From an uncultured Gammaproteobacteria bacterium (lineage in GTDB: Bacteria; Pseudomonadota; Gammaproteobacteria; UBA9214), in the NCBI GenBank assembly GCA_905480065.1, contig CAJQOV010000183.1, positions 1 through 6,374 of the forward strand: a stretch of 6,374 nt of DNA, written 5' to 3'. The notes beneath the pieces were generated by a model. The model was not told the DNA's origin. It saw only the letters and a program-made list of their open reading frames with translations, and did no database searches. Both the position numbers and the translations under genes were made by a program. Of the stretch, positions 5,642 through 6,374 are shown piece after piece (the stretch's first letter is position 1; every line of letters starts with the position of its first letter).

Positions 5642-6374
5642 TCAAGTCATTTCTCCCCAACCACCGCCACCCGGTGTACTCAGCGTGAGCCGGTCACCGG
5701 GGACGGCTGCAAAGGTGATTTTGGGCGGCAGCGTCTGACTGTTCAGGCGGTTTTCTCCGCACGCCGCCGCCGCACCACCCTGCAAACCCCACGGTGCGTG
5801 CAGGCGGCGCTCGGTCAGCAGGGTGACACCGGCCGGCGCCAGGAAACAGTATTCACGCAGCAAACCGTCACCACCCCGGTGCCTGCCGGCACCACCCGAT
5901 GCATCGCGCAACTGGTAGCGTGTGATCCTGAGCGGGTAATTCAGCTCCAGCACTTCGATGGGTGTATTCAAGGTATTGGTCATATGTGACTGGGTGGCAC
6001 TCAGCCCGGGTTGCAGTGGTCCGGCACCGGCACCACCGCCTATGGTTTCGTAATAATCCCAGCTCGCTGGTGCCGTGCGCGAACCCATGGCCAGGTTGTT
6101 CATGGTGCCCTGGCTGGCGGCCGGCATAGAGTCCGGCAAGGCCTGCGCCAGTGCACCGATCACCACGTCGACGATACGGCTGCTGGTCTCGACATTGCCC
6201 GCCGCCACTGCGGCAGGTCTTCGCGCATTGACCAGCGAACCGGCCGGTGCCCGCAGACCGATAGCGCGAAAGCTGCCCGCACAGGCCGGCGTATGCGCAG
6301 GCATCAGACAACGGAATACATAGAGTACTGCCGCGGCAGTTACCGGTAGCGGGCAGTTGATATTACCCGCCACC
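5642..6374 (-). CDS. Hydantoinase B/5-oxoprolinase family protein, 5'-truncated by the window edge
   Basis: This is the C-terminal half of an ATP-dependent hydantoinase/oxoprolinase B-type protein, the partner of an HyuA-type ATPase in opening cyclic amides such as 5-oxoproline or hydantoins. About 243 residues are visible of a family length of roughly 510-520 for free-standing subunits. The GTG at the window edge that could pass for a start is an internal valine, because family proteins continue upstream of this AGNINCPL segment. Visible conserved blocks, numbered from that valine, are the AVAAGNVETS segment (55-64), AASQGTMNNL (85-94), YYETIGGGAGAGP (107-119), HMTNTLNTPIEVLE (130-143), GGAGRHRGGDGLLRE (160-174) and the terminal STPGGGGWGE. 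The coding end runs into asnO 25 bases on. Whether it is a separate B subunit or the end of a fused oxoprolinase of about 1200 residues cannot be seen, so the substrate is open. Confidence 0.93.
   Translation of the reverse strand, partial: VAGNINCPLPVTAAAVLYVFRCLMPAHTPACAGSFRAIGLRAPAGSLVNARRPAAVAAGNVETSSRIVDVVIGALAQALPDSMPAASQGTMNNLAMGSRTAPASWDYYETIGGGAGAGPLQPGLSATQSHMTNTLNTPIEVLELNYPLRITRYQLRDASGGAGRHRGGDGLLREYCFLAPAGVTLLTERRLHAPWGLQGGAAAACGENRLNSQTLPPKITFAAVPGDRLTLSTPGGGGWGEMT

Noticed and set aside
5393..5989. 198-codon open frame on the + strand spanning the asnO/hydantoinase junction
   Set aside because: It overlaps two genes with clear conserved motifs on the other strand; its translation has no recognisable domain.
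6371..6373. GTG at the right edge as the true start of the hydantoinase B-type gene
   Set aside because: Family proteins have about 270 more residues before this AGNINCPL segment, so the codon is an internal valine and the gene is cut by the window.

Overview
The window is ordinary-looking chromosomal DNA of moderately high GC, about 93% coding. The encoded proteins resemble those of Gammaproteobacteria. RNase T is largely restricted to that class, and here it keeps exactly the residue numbering of the E. coli enzyme. The class II dihydroorotase is likewise E. coli-like. From memory, the order pyrC - rnt - ... - grxD is also seen in Pseudomonas. The genus cannot be told from the sequence.

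Left half, + strand (1-3362): the 3' part of an M17 (leucyl aminopeptidase family) gene overlaps the start of pyrC (dihydroorotase, pyrimidine synthesis) by 10 bases. Right at the pyrC stop lies a 27-bp perfect inverted repeat with a 29-base loop and an extra copy of its outer motif, the look of a REP/MITE-type element. Then come rnt (RNase T, 3' end trimming of tRNA and other small RNAs) and, 7 bases on, a 184-residue gene of unknown function. These four genes are probably one or two transcription units, with the repeat placed between pyrC and rnt.

Right half, - strand (3432-6374), read from right to left: the 3' part of a hydantoinase B/5-oxoprolinase family gene; 25 bases later a 593-residue glutamine-dependent amidotransferase of the asparagine synthase family, most like the N-acetylglutaminylglutamine amide (osmolyte) type; and 82 bases later grxD, a monothiol glutaredoxin of the Fe-S trafficking type with a CGYS active site. 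The two halves converge on a perfect 12-bp hairpin at 3395-3422.

No RNA gene, CRISPR array, transposase or prophage gene is visible. I do not see a clear new multigene system. The points most worth a second look are the repeat element at the pyrC end, the apparent separation of the osmolyte-type amidotransferase from its usual partner genes, and the unrecognised 184-residue protein between rnt and grxD.
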